Shown here in pieces: positions 44,844 to 53,976 of a stretch of DNA of 64,000 bases. The notes under the pieces were generated by a model, which saw only the letters and a list, made by a program, of their open reading frames with translations, had not been told where the DNA came from and made no database searches. The stretch covers positions 1,054,001-1,118,000 of the forward strand of contig NZ_JAANYY010000002.1 of the NCBI RefSeq assembly GCF_012274265.1. Reading direction: 5' to 3'. The position numbers and the translations under genes were made by a program. This DNA comes from Sphingopyxis microcysteis (lineage in GTDB: Bacteria > Pseudomonadota > Alphaproteobacteria > Sphingomonadales > Sphingomonadaceae). Numbering within the stretch: the first letter of the stretch is position 1; each line of letters opens with the position of its first letter.

Positions 44844-44981
44844 AATCCTCCCTGTCGCGCAGCGATGGGGAGGTGGCAGCGCGAAGCGCTGACGGAGGGG
44901 CGATAGCGCCAACGTCGCGGCCCCTCCACCACTTGCTTCGCAAGCGGTCCCCCTCCCCATGGCTTCGCCACAGGGAGGATT
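44844..44981. repeat. Composite palindromic repeat, family D, copy 3
   Basis: Closely matches the copy at 27292 (AATCCTCCCTGTCGCGCAGC ... GCTTCGCCACAGGGAGGATT) and has the inner GCGCGAAGCGC and TTGCTTCGCAAG dyads. It lies between convergent genes and its last two bases belong to the stop codon of the DUF1003 gene. Confidence 0.9.
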
Positions 44982-45495
44982 AGCTGGCGACCTGCCCGCC
45001 CAATCCCTCAACCTTCTCGACCAACGCATCGATTTTGTGATGCAGCCGCATGATCTCCAGCTCGGCGCGCAAATTGATCTCGTAATCGACGCTCGCCGTC
45101 AGCCGGTCTTTCGCCGCCTGCCGATTCTGGCTCATCATGATGATCGGCGCCTGCACCGCGGCGAGGGTCGAGAGCATCAGGTTCAGAAAGATGAACGGAT
45201 AAGGATCGAACGCCATGCCCCAGCGCTCGAGCACTTCCGAATTGAGCAACATCCAGCCGAGCAGCACGAGCGCAAACACGATGATGAAGCCCCACGACCC
45301 GCCGACCGCCGCGACCTTGTCGGCGAGCCGATCGCCGGTGCTGGCCTGCGCATCGCCCATGTCGGCGGCGTCGCGGCTGCTCGGCGCGCGCTTGGCGATC
45401 GCCTCAACTACGCGGCCTTCTTCCGGATCGAGATCATCGAATGCGCGGCCCAGCAATCGCAGCGACAAGTCGTTGAGATGCATCTCCGCGTTCAT
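44980..45495 (-). CDS. DUF1003 membrane protein
   Basis: 171-residue inner-membrane protein with two transmembrane helices (GSWGFIIVFALVLLGWMLL and FIFLNLMLSTLAAVQAPIIM) and the DUF1003 signature MMSQNRQAAKDR, followed by a heptad-like C-terminal helix (LEIMRLHHKIDALVEKVEGL). Function unknown. ATG 45495 lies 7 bp after the stop of the NnrU gene, with which it is likely co-transcribed; M5 at 45483 is an alternative start. The stop codon lies in the end of a repeat. Confidence 0.85.
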   Translation of the reverse strand: MNAEMHLNDLSLRLLGRAFDDLDPEEGRVVEAIAKRAPSSRDAADMGDAQASTGDRLADKVAAVGGSWGFIIVFALVLLGWMLLNSEVLERWGMAFDPYPFIFLNLMLSTLAAVQAPIIMMSQNRQAAKDRLTASVDYEINLRAELEIMRLHHKIDALVEKVEGLGGQVAS

Positions 45496-45502
45496 TCGTC
45501 CC

Positions 45503-46204
45503 CTATCCGGTCCAGCGCCATATTCCAGCGACCATATAGCCAAGCGCACCATGCGCCCAGGTTGCGGCAATCCAAAGCACTATTCCGCCAAAGAGGGCGT
45601 GCGGCCGCGGGATCGCTTCGGCCCATGATGCCTTGCCCGAAAGCTGCCCCGCATAGGGCACAAAGCTCGTCCGTGCGGCCCAGCCGCGCCATGCCTCGCC
45701 CATCAGCCGCGCCTTTTTGACGTCCTGTCCCGCCGACCCGACGAGCGCGAGGAAGGCGATGGTGGCCGAAAGCACGATCTGCCCCGGCGTCGGCATCACC
45801 ATGACATGCGCGATCGCCCACAGCGCAAACCCCCACATCATCGGGTGCCGCGTGATCGCGAACACGCCGCGCGGCGGGGCTTGGGCGGCCTCCGCCGCGC
45901 CCGGAGCGGCCAGGGCCGGATTGCCGATCAGCGATCCCATGAAGAGAATGCTCGCGAACAGCACGATCAGCGACGCAATGATCCACAATCCGTCGCCGAC
46001 CGCCCACAGCGGCGGTTCGGGCGGCATCCCGCGCCAAGCCTGAACGACCATGATCAGCGTGGCGATCGCGACGATCGAATAGACGATCTGGAACCCCCGC
46101 TCACCCAGCCGACCGGCCAGTCCGGCGCGAAGCGGATGCGACAGCGCGAGGTGCGAGCCGACAAACAGCGCGCAGGTTGTGATCAGAAGCGACATCGGTT
46201 GCAT
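45503..46204 (-). CDS. NnrU family membrane protein
   Basis: 233-residue protein with about six membrane helices and the NnrU core: GSHLALSHPLRAGLAGRLGERGFQ near the N-terminus and FAITRHPMMWGFALWAIAH in the middle. The RHP/H-rich helices resemble isoprenylcysteine methyltransferase-like folds. NnrU was first seen near nitric-oxide reductase genes, but none are here. ATG 46204 has GAGGGG upstream. Likely in one transcript with the DUF1003 gene. Confidence 0.88.
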   Translation of the reverse strand: MQPMSLLITTCALFVGSHLALSHPLRAGLAGRLGERGFQIVYSIVAIATLIMVVQAWRGMPPEPPLWAVGDGLWIIASLIVLFASILFMGSLIGNPALAAPGAAEAAQAPPRGVFAITRHPMMWGFALWAIAHVMVMPTPGQIVLSATIAFLALVGSAGQDVKKARLMGEAWRGWAARTSFVPYAGQLSGKASWAEAIPRPHALFGGIVLWIAATWAHGALGYMVAGIWRWTG

Positions 46205-46267
46205 GGAAAGCCCCTCACCTGCCTATCCCGCGGCACCCTAACACATCGACGCGCATTACCCCATGAT

Positions 46268-46345
46268 CGTCATCCCGGCGAAGGCCGGGATCTCGCCCTC
46301 ACGCTATAACGCGCCGGTGAGATCCCGGCCTTCGCCGGGATGACG
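46268..46345. repeat. Intergenic palindrome, family A, copy 5
   Basis: Arms CGTCATCCCGGCGAAGGCC and complement with a variable AT-richer centre. Lies between the amidohydrolase-like gene and the NnrU gene, both on the minus strand, 7 bp from the amidohydrolase-like stop. Confidence 0.9.
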
Positions 46346-46352
46346 CAGGGTT

Positions 46353-47756
46353 TTAGCGGTCATAAGCTTTGGGCAACGCGCCTTCCTGCGGCGTCGCATA
46401 ACGATCGCGCAGGCGATCCTGCCGCGTCGTCAGCGACTGCGCCTTGCCGTCGATCCAGATTGCGGTCGGGCGGCTGCCCAGTTCCAGCGGATCATTGTCC
46501 CAGACGACAACGTCGCCGACGCGCCCCGGGCGCAGCGACCCGATGCTGCCCTCCATCCCGACCGCGCGCGCGGGTGCGCTGCTGATCGACGCGAACGCCT
46601 GATCCCAGGTCATCCCGCTGGCACCCGGCACACGCGTCAGCCCGACCAGATTGCCCGCATATTGCGTGGCATAGCCCATCTTGTGCGCATCATCGTCGTC
46701 GAACACCCCGACCGACACGTCGACGCCCGCGGCTTTCAGCCGTCCGGCGTTCGACTGCGTCGCGCCGAGCTGTTCAAAGCTCGACGGCAGGTCGGTCAGC
46801 GGCGACACCAGCACCGGCACTTTTGCTGCCGCCAGCTCGCGCGCCACCATCCAGCCCTCGGTCACCCCGACCAGCACCAGTTTCAGCGCCGGAAACTCCT
46901 GCCGCAGCTTCAGCACGTTGACGATGTCGGCGGCGCGATCGACGCGAACGAACAGCGGCGTTGTCCCGTTGATCACCTGCACCAGCGCATCGGCATCGGC
47001 GCGCTGGATCATCGCGTCATTGCCCCATTCTGCCCGCGACGCGGGGTTGCGGGCGTAGCTGCGCGCCGCGAGCAATTGTTCGCGGAAAAGCAGGAAGGTC
47101 GCGGCGCGGCTGCCGCCCGCCTTGGCCGATCCATCCTCGCCGAATGCGACGAACTGCAGCGCGCGCGGCTTGGTCACCATGTCCATGTCGTCGGCCAGAT
47201 CGACGACCGCGCCCTGCCCGGCGAACAAGTTGCTGCTGCCCCCCGGCGCGACGATCGCCCGCGTGACTCCCGCCGCGCGATTGACCGCGACAGGCGATCC
47301 CATCGGGTTGAGCGCGGGCGCGATGTCGAGCCCCGCCGAAAAGCGCGTGCGCGGGGCATTGCGATCGTTGGTGCCGCCGACCGCATCGACTTCGACCAGC
47401 CCGACGCGGCTGAACGCTGCGACGATCCCCGGCGTGACCCAGCGGCCGCCCACGTCGACCCGCTCGATCCCGGCGGGCACCGCAACGCCCGCGCCTGCGG
47501 CCACGACCTTGCCGCCGCGCACGACGACGGTGCCGCTGTCGATCGGCGCGCTGCCGTCGCCGATGACGAGTTTGGCGTTGGTGATCGCGATGTCTTGGGC
47601 GGTAGCCGGTGCAGCCAGGACCAAGGCTGCAACCAGTGCGCCCCCCAACCCCGTTCGTGTCGAGTGAAGTCGAGACACGTCTGCGCCAGGCTTCGCGTCC
47701 CTCGACTTCGCTCGGGACGAACGGAGGTGAGAGATAGCGTTCAGGAGATACTTCAT
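46353..47756 (-). CDS. Amidohydrolase-family protein lacking metal ligands, with repeat-derived N-terminus
   Basis: 467-residue exported protein related to imidazolonepropionase-like amidohydrolases. The composite beta-sandwich start (KLVIGDGSAPIDSGTVVV, GRWVTPGIVAAFS) and end (PGRVGDVVVWDNDP) are clear, but the barrel lacks the HxH after TPGI, and the usual His and Asp ligands are replaced (LFVRVDRAADI, GVTEGW). It is probably inactive alone. ATG overlaps the upstream gene by 4 bases after a GGAG site. Residues 12-35 are encoded by a palindromic repeat, ahead of the signal-peptide core LGGALVAALVLAAPATAQ. Confidence 0.85.
   Translation of the reverse strand: MKYLLNAISHLRSSRAKSRDAKPGADVSRLHSTRTGLGGALVAALVLAAPATAQDIAITNAKLVIGDGSAPIDSGTVVVRGGKVVAAGAGVAVPAGIERVDVGGRWVTPGIVAAFSRVGLVEVDAVGGTNDRNAPRTRFSAGLDIAPALNPMGSPVAVNRAAGVTRAIVAPGGSSNLFAGQGAVVDLADDMDMVTKPRALQFVAFGEDGSAKAGGSRAATFLLFREQLLAARSYARNPASRAEWGNDAMIQRADADALVQVINGTTPLFVRVDRAADIVNVLKLRQEFPALKLVLVGVTEGWMVARELAAAKVPVLVSPLTDLPSSFEQLGATQSNAGRLKAAGVDVSVGVFDDDDAHKMGYATQYAGNLVGLTRVPGASGMTWDQAFASISSAPARAVGMEGSIGSLRPGRVGDVVVWDNDPLELGSRPTAIWIDGKAQSLTTRQDRLRDRYATPQEGALPKAYDR
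47652..47723. repeat. Palindromic repeat, family E, copy 1, inside a coding sequence
   Basis: Arms CGTTCGTGTCGAGTGAAGTC and GACTTCGCTCGGGACGAACG with a 20-odd base centre. The element is 72 bp (24 codons) and lies in frame between codon 11 and codon 36 of the amidohydrolase-like gene. A second copy is at 52007. Confidence 0.88.
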
Positions 47757-49162
47757 TTCACATCTCCTTCGCCCGGCTGGCCAAGCTCGAAATCGCTGAC
47801 CGGTCGCCGTTTCGGATCATTGGCGTCGAACATCAGCGCGCCGTCGATCCACACTTTTTCGGGCCGCGTATAGGCGCTGAACGGATTGCCGTTCCACAGC
47901 ACGACGTCGGCCATCTTGCCGGGTTTCAGGCTGCCGGTCCGGTCGCCGATGCCCAGCGCCTTCGCCGGGTTCAGCGACAGCCAGGTCCAGGCCACCTCGT
48001 CGCTGACGTCGATCCCCATGCGGCGCCCCGCGGCGCGCGCCTTGGCCGCTTCCTGGTTCAGGCGCTGGATCTGGTTCGCGTCGTCCGAATGGACGATCGT
48101 GCACGCCCCGGCCTTATAGACCATCGGAATATTCTCGTTGACGCTGTCATAGGCTTCCATCTTGAAGCCCCACCAGTCGGCCCACATCGCCGAGCAGATG
48201 CCTTCTTTCGCCAATATGTCGGCGATCTTGTAGCTTTCGACCGCGTGGTGAAAGGTCGAAACCTTGTATCCGAATTCCTTCGACATATCGATCACCAGCG
48301 CCATCTCGTCGGCGCGGTAGCAATGATTGTGGAGCAGGATTTCACCCGACAGCACGCCCGCGAGCGTTTCCATCGCCAGATCGCGATCGACGGCTTTGCC
48401 GTCGTCCATCTTCTTCTTGTACGCCGCCGCCTTCTGCCAGGTCGCGCGGTTGACCGCAAAATTGCCCATGCGGGTCGAGGGCATCCGGCCCTTGCCGCCA
48501 TAGACGCGCTTCGGATTCTCGCCGCACGCCATTTTGAGGCCATAGGGCGCGCCGGGAAATTTCATCCCCTGCACGGTGCGCGAAGGCACATTCTTGAGTG
48601 TGATCGAGCGGCCGCCCATCAGGTTCGCGCTGCCGGGGAGGATTTGGAGCGATGTCACGCCGCCATTAGCGAGCGCGCGGCTGAAGCCCGGATCCTGCGG
48701 CCAGACGCTATGTTCGGACCATACTTCGGGGGTTGTCGGGCTGGTCGCCTCATTGCCGTCCGAATGCGCATCAACGCTGGGCGACGGATAGTCGCCAAGG
48801 TGGCTGTGGATGTCGATGACGCCGGGGGTGACGAACTTGCCGGTGCCGTCGATCACGTCATAGCCCGTCGGGATCGCGGTGTCGGCGCCGCCGACCGCCT
48901 CGACCTTGCCGCCTGCGAACAGCACGACGCCATTGTCGATCCGCCCGCCCTCGCCATCAAAGATGGTGACCCCGCGCACCGCGGTCGGCCGCCCGCCATA
49001 GGGGCGATAGGTCGACGGATAGGGGTCCTTGTTGAACTTGACCGGCTTTTCGGCGGTGGCGGGCTTGTCGCCCGCCGAAGCCGTTTCCTTGCCGGTCGCC
49101 GCACAACCGACGAGCGCCAGCGACACCGCAGCCAGCAGGCTGCCCTTCACACCACGGATCAT
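47753..49162 (-). CDS. Amidohydrolase lipoprotein with intact metal site
   Basis: 469-residue lipoprotein (lipobox LVGC near residue 20) of the amidohydrolase superfamily. Metal ligands are present: HSHLGD after TPGVID, the HNHCYRADE segment, TFHHAVESY, and HSDDANQIQ for the final Asp. Family members hydrolyse amide or peptide-like bonds, so a periplasmic dipeptidase or lactamase role is plausible. Directly after a peptide transporter gene (3 bp gap) and overlapping a metal-less paralogue by 4 bases, which suggests a heteromeric periplasmic enzyme. Confidence 0.88.
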   Translation of the reverse strand: MIRGVKGSLLAAVSLALVGCAATGKETASAGDKPATAEKPVKFNKDPYPSTYRPYGGRPTAVRGVTIFDGEGGRIDNGVVLFAGGKVEAVGGADTAIPTGYDVIDGTGKFVTPGVIDIHSHLGDYPSPSVDAHSDGNEATSPTTPEVWSEHSVWPQDPGFSRALANGGVTSLQILPGSANLMGGRSITLKNVPSRTVQGMKFPGAPYGLKMACGENPKRVYGGKGRMPSTRMGNFAVNRATWQKAAAYKKKMDDGKAVDRDLAMETLAGVLSGEILLHNHCYRADEMALVIDMSKEFGYKVSTFHHAVESYKIADILAKEGICSAMWADWWGFKMEAYDSVNENIPMVYKAGACTIVHSDDANQIQRLNQEAAKARAAGRRMGIDVSDEVAWTWLSLNPAKALGIGDRTGSLKPGKMADVVLWNGNPFSAYTRPEKVWIDGALMFDANDPKRRPVSDFELGQPGEGDVK

Positions 49163-49165
49163 GGA

Positions 49166-50749
49166 TTACGCCCCCTTGGGTTCGGGATGGACACCCGCGG
49201 CCTGCGGCTCGCCGAGTTCGCCCTGGCCCGCCAGCTCATCGGCATCGCGCAGCGTGTCGAGGTGCATCAGCTTCTTGATCAGCGGCGACACCAGGATGAC
49301 CAGCACGCCAAAGCCGATCGCCCAGAGGCCGATCGTCTGGTAAACGTCGAGCACCAGCGCCTTGCCCGCGCCTTCGCCGCTCGCCTTTTCCGAACCGGTC
49401 GCGGCGGCGATCAGGCCCGCGGCGAAATTGCCGGTGGCCGACGCAAAGAACCAGGTACCCATGATCAGCGACGCCATATGGGCGGGCGACAGCCGGTTCA
49501 TCGCGCTGAGGCCGACCGGCGACAGGCAAAGCTCGCCGGTCGTGTGCAGCAGATAGATCAGGAAGATGAACAGCACCGGCGTCGCGACGCCCATGCCAAC
49601 CGCTTCGGCACCCCATTTCAGAACAAGGAAGCCGAGCCCGAGCTGGAGCATCGCCAGGCCAAATTTCGCCGGCGCCGACGGTTCCATGTTGCGGCGACCA
49701 AGCCATGTCCACAGCGCCGCGAACAGCGGCGCGAGCAGCACGATATAACCGGCGTTGAGCGACTGGAACACCGATGCCGGAACCCCGGCGCGATCTACAT
49801 AACGGTCGGTGAACAGGTTCAGCGACGATCCCGCCTGTTCGAACAGCGCCCAGAACAGGATCGATCCCAAGATCAGGAACATGGCGGCAAAGATGCGGTC
49901 GCGATCTTCGCGGGGCAGCTTCACCACCGCCGTGAAAATCACATAAGCGACCAGTACCGCGCCAGCGAGGCCGAGCAACGTGCCGACGATCGCCTGATTC
50001 TGTACCATCCACCAGCAGACGGCAACCGCGACCAGACCGACGAGATAGAGCAGCCATTCGAGCTTGATGCCCATCACGGGCGCGGCCAGCTTGACCGGAT
50101 CGGGCGCCTCGCCGCGTCCGAGCAGCAGCGGCTTGCCCCAGATGAACACGATCAGGCCGAGCAGCATCCCGAAACCGGCGGCGCCGAAGCCATAGGCCCA
50201 GCCATAGGTTTCGCCGAGATAACCGCAGAGCAGCGAACCGAGGAAGGCGCCGAGGTTAATCCCCATGTAGAAGATCGTATAGGCGCCGTCGCGGCGCACG
50301 TCGGTGCGCGGATAGAGCTGGCCGACGATCACCGAGATATTGGCTTTCAGGAAGCCCGACCCGACGATGATGAACGCCAGCGCCAGCCAGAAGATGTTCA
50401 GGCTGGCGGGATCCTGCCCGCCATCGCCCTCGAATCCCATGATGAAATGCCCAAAGGTCAGCAGCACCGCGCCATAGAGCACCGCCTTTCGCTGCCCCAG
50501 CCATTTGTCCGCCAGATAACCGCCGAGCACCGGCGTGATGTAAACGAGCGCGGTATAGGCACCATAGATGACGCCCGATTCCCCGTCCGAAAACAGCCAG
50601 TGCTTGGTGAGATAGAAGATGAGCAGCGCGCGCATCCCGTAGTAGGAAAAACGCTCCCACATCTCGGCGAAAAACAGGACGAACAGGCCTTTGGGATGGC
50701 CGAGGAAGGTTCCTGCGGCATCCCCCGGCTGAGCATAGGCTTTGGTCAT
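49166..50749 (-). CDS. POT family proton-coupled peptide transporter
   Basis: 527-residue inner-membrane MFS transporter for di- and tripeptides. Signatures: EMWERFSYYGMRALLIFYL (the ExxER motif), GGYLADKWLGQRKA, and the PTR2 motif FYMGINLGAF. About 14 hydrophobic helices. ATG 50749 (MTKAYAQPG) is preferred over ATG 50812. It heads an operon with two amidohydrolase-family genes, fitting peptide uptake linked with hydrolysis. The 200 bp to the divergent nitroreductase gene holds no clear operator. Confidence 0.93.
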   Translation of the reverse strand: MTKAYAQPGDAAGTFLGHPKGLFVLFFAEMWERFSYYGMRALLIFYLTKHWLFSDGESGVIYGAYTALVYITPVLGGYLADKWLGQRKAVLYGAVLLTFGHFIMGFEGDGGQDPASLNIFWLALAFIIVGSGFLKANISVIVGQLYPRTDVRRDGAYTIFYMGINLGAFLGSLLCGYLGETYGWAYGFGAAGFGMLLGLIVFIWGKPLLLGRGEAPDPVKLAAPVMGIKLEWLLYLVGLVAVAVCWWMVQNQAIVGTLLGLAGAVLVAYVIFTAVVKLPREDRDRIFAAMFLILGSILFWALFEQAGSSLNLFTDRYVDRAGVPASVFQSLNAGYIVLLAPLFAALWTWLGRRNMEPSAPAKFGLAMLQLGLGFLVLKWGAEAVGMGVATPVLFIFLIYLLHTTGELCLSPVGLSAMNRLSPAHMASLIMGTWFFASATGNFAAGLIAAATGSEKASGEGAGKALVLDVYQTIGLWAIGFGVLVILVSPLIKKLMHLDTLRDADELAGQGELGEPQAAGVHPEPKGA

Positions 50750-50950
50750 GTGCGACTTTTCCCTGGAGATTGTTGGTTTGGGTGCCGTCGATGCGGCCCG
50801 GTTGGGCGGCAACCTAACGCGAAAATTGCGTAAGGGAAGAATCTAATTGCGCCGGAAACTTTCTGGCGGACCAACGCTACCGCATGCATTTCTATTGCGA
50901 ACGGCTCGCAACACTTGCGCAAGGCCGCATAAAGGGCCACAGGACAGCGC

Positions 50951-51532
50951 ATGTTCAACGACACCTCCTCGCTCCGCGCCTACCTCGCCAGCCGCCGTTC
51001 GGGCAAGGCACGCGACATGGTCGCACCCGGCCCCGACGCGGCGCAATTGCGCGACATCATCGCCCTTGCACTGCGCACGCCCGACCATGGCAAGCTCGCG
51101 CCTTGGCGCATCGTCACCATCACCGCCGACCAGCGTGAGGCCTTGGCATCGCTGCTCAAAGCGGCTTGGGTGGCAGAGAATCCCGGCGCCGCCGGGCTCG
51201 ATCTGTCGGCGCTCGACCAGTTCGCGCATCAGGCGCCCAGCCTGCTCGTGTTGCTCTCGACCCCGGTCGCGGGCAGCAAGATTCCGGTGTGGGAGCAGCA
51301 GATGTCCGCCGGCGCCGTCGGCATGAACCTGCTCCACGCCGCACATGCGCATGGTTTTGTCGGCAGCTGGCTGACCGGTTGGGCGGCTTACAATCGCGAC
51401 GTCGCCGCGGCGTTCGGCGCTGAGGACGGCGACAGCATCGTCGGCTATTTCTTCCTCGGCTCCCCCGCACGCGAGCTTGATGAGCGGCCACGACCCGAAT
51501 ATGACGCCGTTGTTCGGCCTTGGGAAATTTAG
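50951..51532 (+). CDS. Nitroreductase family protein (YdjA-like)
   Basis: 193-residue FMN-dependent oxidoreductase. The family start LRAYLASRRSGKARDMVAPG is followed by ALRTPDHGKLAPWRIV (FMN-binding, PDHGxLxPWR pattern of YdjA) and the GAVGMNLLHAAHAHGFVGSW helix near the flavin. Small single-domain type that works as a homodimer. ATG 50951 follows AGGACAGC. Natural substrate unknown. A GntR regulator gene follows 71 bp downstream. Confidence 0.9.
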   Translation: MFNDTSSLRAYLASRRSGKARDMVAPGPDAAQLRDIIALALRTPDHGKLAPWRIVTITADQREALASLLKAAWVAENPGAAGLDLSALDQFAHQAPSLLVLLSTPVAGSKIPVWEQQMSAGAVGMNLLHAAHAHGFVGSWLTGWAAYNRDVAAAFGAEDGDSIVGYFFLGSPARELDERPRPEYDAVVRPWEI

Positions 51533-51603
51533 TTACACGGCAGGTCGCCTGATTGTAACAACCCGCATTTGACTGTGCTGCTGTCTTATGGCATTAAGGC
51601 GGC

Positions 51604-51951
51604 ATGCTCGATCAATCCAAACCCGTATATCAGCGGCTGCGCGACGTGATCGCCAACGCGATTCTCGATGGCAGCTTTCGCGACGGCGACATGCTGCCGT
51701 CGGTCCGTTCGCTCGCCGCCGATGAAGGCGCCAACCCGCTAACCGTCGCCAAGGCGTATCAGACGTTTCAGGACGAAGGGTTGGTGACGGTCAAGCGCGG
51801 CGTCGGCATGTTCGTCGCCGCCGGGGCGACCGAACGGCTGCGCGCGATGATGCGCGAGGATTTCCTGACCAACGTGTGGCCCCCCGTCGCCGACCAGATG
51901 CGCCGCATCGGGCTCGATGCGCGGACGTTGCTGGACCTGACCGAGGCTTGA
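51604..51951 (+). CDS. GntR family regulator, short YtrA-like form
   Basis: 115-residue regulator: an N-terminal GntR winged HTH (PVYQRLRDVIANAILDGSFR, DMLPSVRSLAADEGANPLTV, VKRGVGMFV) and only about 40 further residues, the layout of the YtrA subfamily without an effector domain. YtrA genes usually sit with ABC transporters; none is here, so its targets are elsewhere or it controls itself. An ATG at 51604 follows an AT-rich stretch. A family E repeat lies after the stop. Confidence 0.9.
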   Translation: MLDQSKPVYQRLRDVIANAILDGSFRDGDMLPSVRSLAADEGANPLTVAKAYQTFQDEGLVTVKRGVGMFVAAGATERLRAMMREDFLTNVWPPVADQMRRIGLDARTLLDLTEA

Positions 51952-52006
51952 TCCCTCTCAGCGCTTAGGGGCGGTTTCGAATCCATACTCGGTTTCCGTT
52001 CGTGTC

Positions 52007-52074
52007 GAGCGAAGTCGAGACACGCTTGGGAAGCACCAGCCTTCGCGTGTCTCGACTTCGCTCGACACGAACGG
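52007..52074. repeat. Palindromic repeat, family E, copy 2
   Basis: Near-perfect inverted repeat: arms CGTTCGTGTCGAGCGAAGTC (continuing GAGACACG) and complement with a short centre. Between convergent GntR (+) and TPR (-) genes. The other copy at 47652 lies inside a gene. Confidence 0.9.
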
Positions 52075-52131
52075 GATCGTGGGGTTTTCGCGGCCAAGCT
52101 TGTCCTGAGTTGGCGTCACGCACCAATACGC

Positions 52132-53976
52132 CTAACGCCCGATCTGCGCCGCCTTGTCGCGCAAATCCGCCGCCGCTTGCGCATTGCCGCGCTTCGCCAA
52201 CAGATCAGCATAGATCCGCATGATCGCCGCGTTCAGCGGCTGTAATCGATACGCCCGATCGATCAGCGCCAGCGCCCGGACATCATCGCCCTTGGCGGCC
52301 CACGCGCGCGCCAGTTCGCGCAGGACCACGACGTCCCGATCCCCAATCCGCCGCCGTACGCGCTCGAAATGCCCGATCGCTTCGTCCCAATGCGCCAGAT
52401 CCATCGCCAGATGCCCCGCGAGCCGATCGGCGGCGATGCTCGACGGCTGGGTATCGCGGAGCGCCAGGATCGCGGCACCCGACCCCGCCGCATCGCCCGC
52501 GCGGAACAAGGCGTTGGCCAGCCGCAGCGTCGTGCGCTCGCTGGCATCCAGGTCGCGCGCGGTGCGATAGGCCTGTATGGCGAGGTCGAAGCGCCCGCTC
52601 GCCAGCGCGGCATCGCCGAGCAGAATGTGTGCATCCGCCACCCCGCGGTTGGCGTCGCGCAGCCGCGCCGCGCGCGCTACGCCCCGTTCGCCATTGCCGC
52701 GCAGGATGTCGGCGCCGATCGCCGGAATCGCGATTCCCGGGTTCAGCGGCTGGGCGTCGGCCGCCTGGCTCAACACGCCATAGTCGTAATCGGCGGCGAA
52801 GGGCGGCGCTTCGCCGCGCGCCAGCGTTGCGGCGCGCGCCAAATAGTCGGCAGCCTCGCTGCGCCGATCGAATTCGCTTGCCGCCCGCGCCGCCAGCAGC
52901 AGCGACCAGCTGTCGGCGTCGGGCCGATCGACGATCGGCAGCAGCGCCTCGATCGCTCCGTCGGCATCGCCGTCGGCCCAGTTCGCCGCCGCCAGTATGC
53001 GCCGCGCGGTAAAATTATTCGGTTGTTCGACGAGCAGCCGGTCGGCCCAGGTCGCCGCAACCGCCTCGCCGCCGAGCTCCAGTTCGACGACCGCGCTCAG
53101 CAGCATGAACCCCGGCAGATCGTCGATCGCCCCGCGGGTGCGCTGAAGCAGGCTGCGCGCCAGCCGGTAATTGTCGGCCCGCGCGGCCAGCACCGCTTGC
53201 AGATAATAGATGCGCGGATTTCCGGGCACCACCGTCGCGGCGCGGCGCAGCGCGACCAGCATGTCGCGGTACCGCCCCAGATCGCCCAGCGTCGCCGCCT
53301 GATCGATCAGCGCGTCGGCATTGTCCGGATCGGCCGCCAGCGCCTGATCGTACCAGGGCAGCGCCGCCTTCAACCCGTCTTCGGTACGGATCAGATTGGC
53401 CTTATACGCCAATGCGGCGCTGTTCCCCTTGTCGAGTTCGATCGCGTAATCGACCGCATCGCGCGCGCCCGCAGTGTCGGCGCTGGCGTCGCGAAAGCGC
53501 GCCACATCGACCCATAACGGCGAATTGCGGGGCATTTCGCGCACGGCCCGGTCATAAGCGTCGCGCGCTGCGACCAGATCGCCGTTCGACAGGTGGACGT
53601 CGCCCGCGACCCATGCGGCCTCGCCGATCATCTCGGGAATGATCGCGCCGCCGTCGATCGTCTCCAGCGCGCGCTGGCCCTCGCCTTGCATCGCAAAAGC
53701 GCGCGCCAGCAACGGTCGCAGCGCCGCAGCATTGCCTCCCGCCGCCAGTGCCCCGTTCACCGCGGCTTCCGCGCCGACCCCATCCCCCATCCGGATCGCA
53801 ACGCGCGCCAGCTCGACACGCTCCGCAATCGCCTGCGGATTATCGGCAATCGCATCCTGCAATTCGGCGCGGCGTTCGGCGAGGGCGGCGCGCGGCGCAT
53901 CCGAACCGGCTTCGCCGCATCCGGCGAGCGTCGCCGCCACCAGCAGCGCGCCGATCCAGAAACGTCCAAGGCCCAT
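52132..53976 (-). CDS. TPR-repeat lipoprotein (PrsT-like position)
   Basis: 614-residue lipoprotein (lipobox LAGC near residue 20) made almost wholly of TPR-like helical pairs, for example AALRPLLARAFAMQGEGQRA, ALIDQAATLGDLGRYRDML and ADAHILLGDAALASGRFDLA. Such proteins scaffold secretion or polymer assembly at the envelope. It begins directly after the PrsR stop (no gap) in the order sugar transferase-PrsK-PrsR-TPR, which corresponds to the PrsT place in exosortase-associated loci, though it is shorter than typical PrsT. Confidence 0.8.
   Translation of the reverse strand: MGLGRFWIGALLVAATLAGCGEAGSDAPRAALAERRAELQDAIADNPQAIAERVELARVAIRMGDGVGAEAAVNGALAAGGNAAALRPLLARAFAMQGEGQRALETIDGGAIIPEMIGEAAWVAGDVHLSNGDLVAARDAYDRAVREMPRNSPLWVDVARFRDASADTAGARDAVDYAIELDKGNSAALAYKANLIRTEDGLKAALPWYDQALAADPDNADALIDQAATLGDLGRYRDMLVALRRAATVVPGNPRIYYLQAVLAARADNYRLARSLLQRTRGAIDDLPGFMLLSAVVELELGGEAVAATWADRLLVEQPNNFTARRILAAANWADGDADGAIEALLPIVDRPDADSWSLLLAARAASEFDRRSEAADYLARAATLARGEAPPFAADYDYGVLSQAADAQPLNPGIAIPAIGADILRGNGERGVARAARLRDANRGVADAHILLGDAALASGRFDLAIQAYRTARDLDASERTTLRLANALFRAGDAAGSGAAILALRDTQPSSIAADRLAGHLAMDLAHWDEAIGHFERVRRRIGDRDVVVLRELARAWAAKGDDVRALALIDRAYRLQPLNAAIMRIYADLLAKRGNAQAAADLRDKAAQIGR

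Noticed and set aside
48089-50833. 914-codon open frame on the + strand
   Set aside because: It is antisense to the amidohydrolase and peptide-transporter genes, rich in Arg/His/Gln/Asp with no domain, as expected for a shadow frame in high-GC coding DNA.
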